Positions 25,337 to 26,876 of a stretch of DNA of 26,876 nt are shown here, piece by piece. Every line of letters starts with the position of its first letter. Position 1 is the first letter of the stretch. The notes beneath the pieces are model-generated. The model had not been told where the DNA came from, did no database searches, and worked only from the letters and a program-made list of their open reading frames with translations. The translations under genes and the position numbers were made by a program. The DNA comes from an uncultured Treponema sp. (GTDB taxonomy: Bacteria; Spirochaetota; Spirochaetia; Treponematales; Treponemataceae): contig CALAUH010000139.1 of the NCBI GenBank assembly GCA_937892225.1, positions 1-26,876 on the forward strand, given 5' to 3'.

Positions 25337-26875
25337 TTACAATGCTAATTTATAAATCTCAGCGATATCATTACTAGACAATTTTACAAAACCGCCAGTT
25401 TTTTCACCTTCTTTTAAACCAAAGTTCTTTACAAGCTGAGGAATATCTTTTTCTTTACCGCCAACTTCAGCCAAAGTGGAAGGCATACCAATAGATTTTA
25501 AGAAAGATTTAAATGCCGCAATACCTTCCAAAGCAGTTTTTTCAGGATTAGAAAAATCCATCTTACAGCCCCAGACACGAGTTGCCCACTGAGCAAAACG
25601 CATAACATCATGTTTGTAAACAAAAGTCATCCAGGCAGGCATAATTACAGCTAGCCCTGCCCCATGAGCACAATCGTACATACCAGAAAGTTCATGTTCA
25701 ATTCCATGACTGTTCCAATCCTGGTCGCGGCCAACACCAACAATATTATTATGAGCAACCATACCCGCCCACATAATGTTTGCACGAGCTTCATAATCAT
25801 CAGGATTTTTAATTACCTTAGGAGTTTCATTAATCATTGCAAGAAGAACAGCTTCACAAAGACGGTCGGTAGTTTCTACATTTTTAGTATTAGTAAAATA
25901 ACGCTCGCAAACGTGAGCCATAATATCAGTAGCACCACATGCAGTCTGATAAGGAGGTAAAGTTTGAGTAAGGGCTGGATTCAAAATTGAAAAACGAGGA
26001 CGAAGAATATCATTACCATAGCCACGTTTAATCATCCCTTCTTTTTTGGTAATAACAGTATCAGGAGAACCTTCTGAACCTGCAGCCGCAATAGTCAAAA
26101 TTGTTCCAACAGGAAGCGCCTTCTTAGGATTAGCCTTACCAGCATAAAAATCCCAGAAATCGCCATCATAACAGCTACCCATAGCAATAGCTTTAGAACT
26201 GTCGATAGTAGAACCACCGCCAACCGCAAGAATAAAATCAATATTTTCTTTTTTTACAATATCAATTCCTTTATAAACAAGATCCGAAAGAGGATTAGGA
26301 TGAACGCCGCCAAGTTCAACATAACCAATTTTAGCTTCTTCTGCAGTGAAATCACCATTAGCGATCATTTCATTTAATTTCATACCAGCAGCGATACCAG
26401 CAAGATATCTGCCTTCATAAATAGCAGCAAATGCGTTGTGGAAGTTAGCAAGGCCTTCGGTGTGAGCCATAGTACCGGTTGCATGGCAGAATTCAACTTC
26501 CGGGAATTCCTTAGCTGCCTTGAGGAGGTAGGTTTCATGGCCGAAGCTGTCGGCAAAGATGAGCTTGCATCCGTTGGAGGCAAGGTCTTTTGCTGCTTCG
26601 TAGCATTCATTACCTTCGGGAATGTTTCTCTTGAGGATGAGCTGTTCGTCGGTGAGCTGTCTGTGGGTTGTGCTTGCCGGATGAAGAACGCTCGTTCTCG
26701 CGTCGGCGACATGGACGACTATTGCGGCAAGCTTTAACGAATCCATGAACTTCATTGCGCTTTCTCTTCCGCCCTTTACTCCGAAGGAGACAACGCCGCA
26801 GGAGCCGTCAGGCAGATACTTTTTGCCCAGTTCATAGTATTTATCGCTGGGAAGGCCACAGTACTGCACCCAGGC
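25337..26875 (-). CDS. Chimeric frame: MetY C-terminus, BMP-type binding protein middle, iron alcohol dehydrogenase
   Basis: The frame is open to the right edge; the GTG at 26867-26869 reads as Val after Ala-Trp and is not a start. Counting that codon as 1, residues 1 to about 77 match the C-terminal end of O-acetylhomoserine sulfhydrylase (YYELGKKYLP, HPASTTHRQLTDEQL) and lack its final ~40 residues. Residues about 80-184 resemble the middle of BMP/PnrA substrate-binding proteins (IPEGNECYEAAKDL, IYEGRYLAGIAAGM, KIGYV). From 185 on it is an iron-containing alcohol dehydrogenase of the YqhD/BDH type with GGGS 217-220 and metal ligands D315, H319, H388 and H402. It misses about 65 N-terminal residues. 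The alcohol dehydrogenase alone is likely non-functional. The fusion is either real or an assembly artefact. Confidence 0.85.
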   Translation of the reverse strand, partial: AWVQYCGLPSDKYYELGKKYLPDGSCGVVSFGVKGGRESAMKFMDSLKLAAIVVHVADARTSVLHPASTTHRQLTDEQLILKRNIPEGNECYEAAKDLASNGCKLIFADSFGHETYLLKAAKEFPEVEFCHATGTMAHTEGLANFHNAFAAIYEGRYLAGIAAGMKLNEMIANGDFTAEEAKIGYVELGGVHPNPLSDLVYKGIDIVKKENIDFILAVGGGSTIDSSKAIAMGSCYDGDFWDFYAGKANPKKALPVGTILTIAAAGSEGSPDTVITKKEGMIKRGYGNDILRPRFSILNPALTQTLPPYQTACGATDIMAHVCERYFTNTKNVETTDRLCEAVLLAMINETPKVIKNPDDYEARANIMWAGMVAHNNIVGVGRDQDWNSHGIEHELSGMYDCAHGAGLAVIMPAWMTFVYKHDVMRFAQWATRVWGCKMDFSNPEKTALEGIAAFKSFLKSIGMPSTLAEVGGKEKDIPQLVKNFGLKEGEKTGGFVKLSSNDIAEIYKLAL

Positions 26876-26876
26876 G

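Noticed and set aside
25170..25355. 61-residue + strand frame
   Set aside because: It lies inside the inverted-repeat element and reads mostly Ser/Phe/Tyr low-complexity repeat translation; no ribosome site.
26867..26869. GTG as start of the chimeric dehydrogenase
   Set aside because: It lies within the MetY-like segment (Ala-Trp-Val-Gln-Tyr), and the frame continues past the window edge.

Overview
The window looks like part of the chromosome of an anaerobic, host- or gut-associated spirochaete, most likely a Treponema relative. This is an inference from the low GC content, the relaxed lipobox of a lipoprotein (Phe-Ile-Ser-Cys), the small SH3-like exported proteins and the very large soluble hybrid kinase. 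No rRNA, tRNA or CRISPR array is visible.

Layout. (1) Bases 1-5618 are a very AT-rich, four-gene + strand operon: a zinc-metallopeptidase-like protein (cut by the window edge), a radical SAM/SPASM maturase, an ABC exporter with an N-terminal C39 peptidase, and an HlyD-type membrane fusion protein. This is the equipment to modify, trim and export a ribosomally made peptide (RiPP). No precursor peptide gene lies inside the window. (2) Bases 5661-8660 hold a PhnP-like metallo-hydrolase that appears to be transcribed leaderless, an unrecognised 496-residue protein and a PTS EIIA protein. (3) Bases 8713-12158 hold transketolase and a rearranged region behind it: the 3' end of tkt occurs three times, a hairpin-rich segment of 227 bases separates tkt from its original end, and the tkt terminator occurs twice, on either side of an exported SH3-like protein gene. 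(4) Bases 12161-13255 hold a repeat remnant, a decayed secreted-protein gene and a small two-helix membrane protein. (5) Bases 13234-16180 are a minus-strand operon of a zinc-ribbon protein with a kinase-like catalytic loop, a VWA/MIDAS protein and a divergent adenylosuccinate synthetase homologue. This unusual trio is the best candidate here for an undescribed system. (6) Bases 16314-23008 hold an SH3-like lipoprotein, a 1490-residue hybrid histidine kinase with about seven PAS-like units, and a small exported protein. (7) Bases 23024-26876 are minus-strand dehydrogenase-type genes (SDR, epimerase, iron alcohol dehydrogenase) separated by two 261-262 bp elements with 33-bp terminal inverted repeats.

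The right-most reading frame is a three-way chimera: the C-terminal part of an O-acetylhomoserine sulfhydrylase, the middle of a BMP/PnrA-type substrate-binding protein, and an alcohol dehydrogenase lacking its N-terminus. It is either a real rearrangement or an assembly artefact and should be verified before anything is built on it.

The repeats form one theme. 10-bp phrases around CACAGAT build the inverted ends of both elements. A small hairpin followed by AATCCGTGTG occurs three times, with compensating stem changes. Both are found between genes, and one element even supplies a stop codon.
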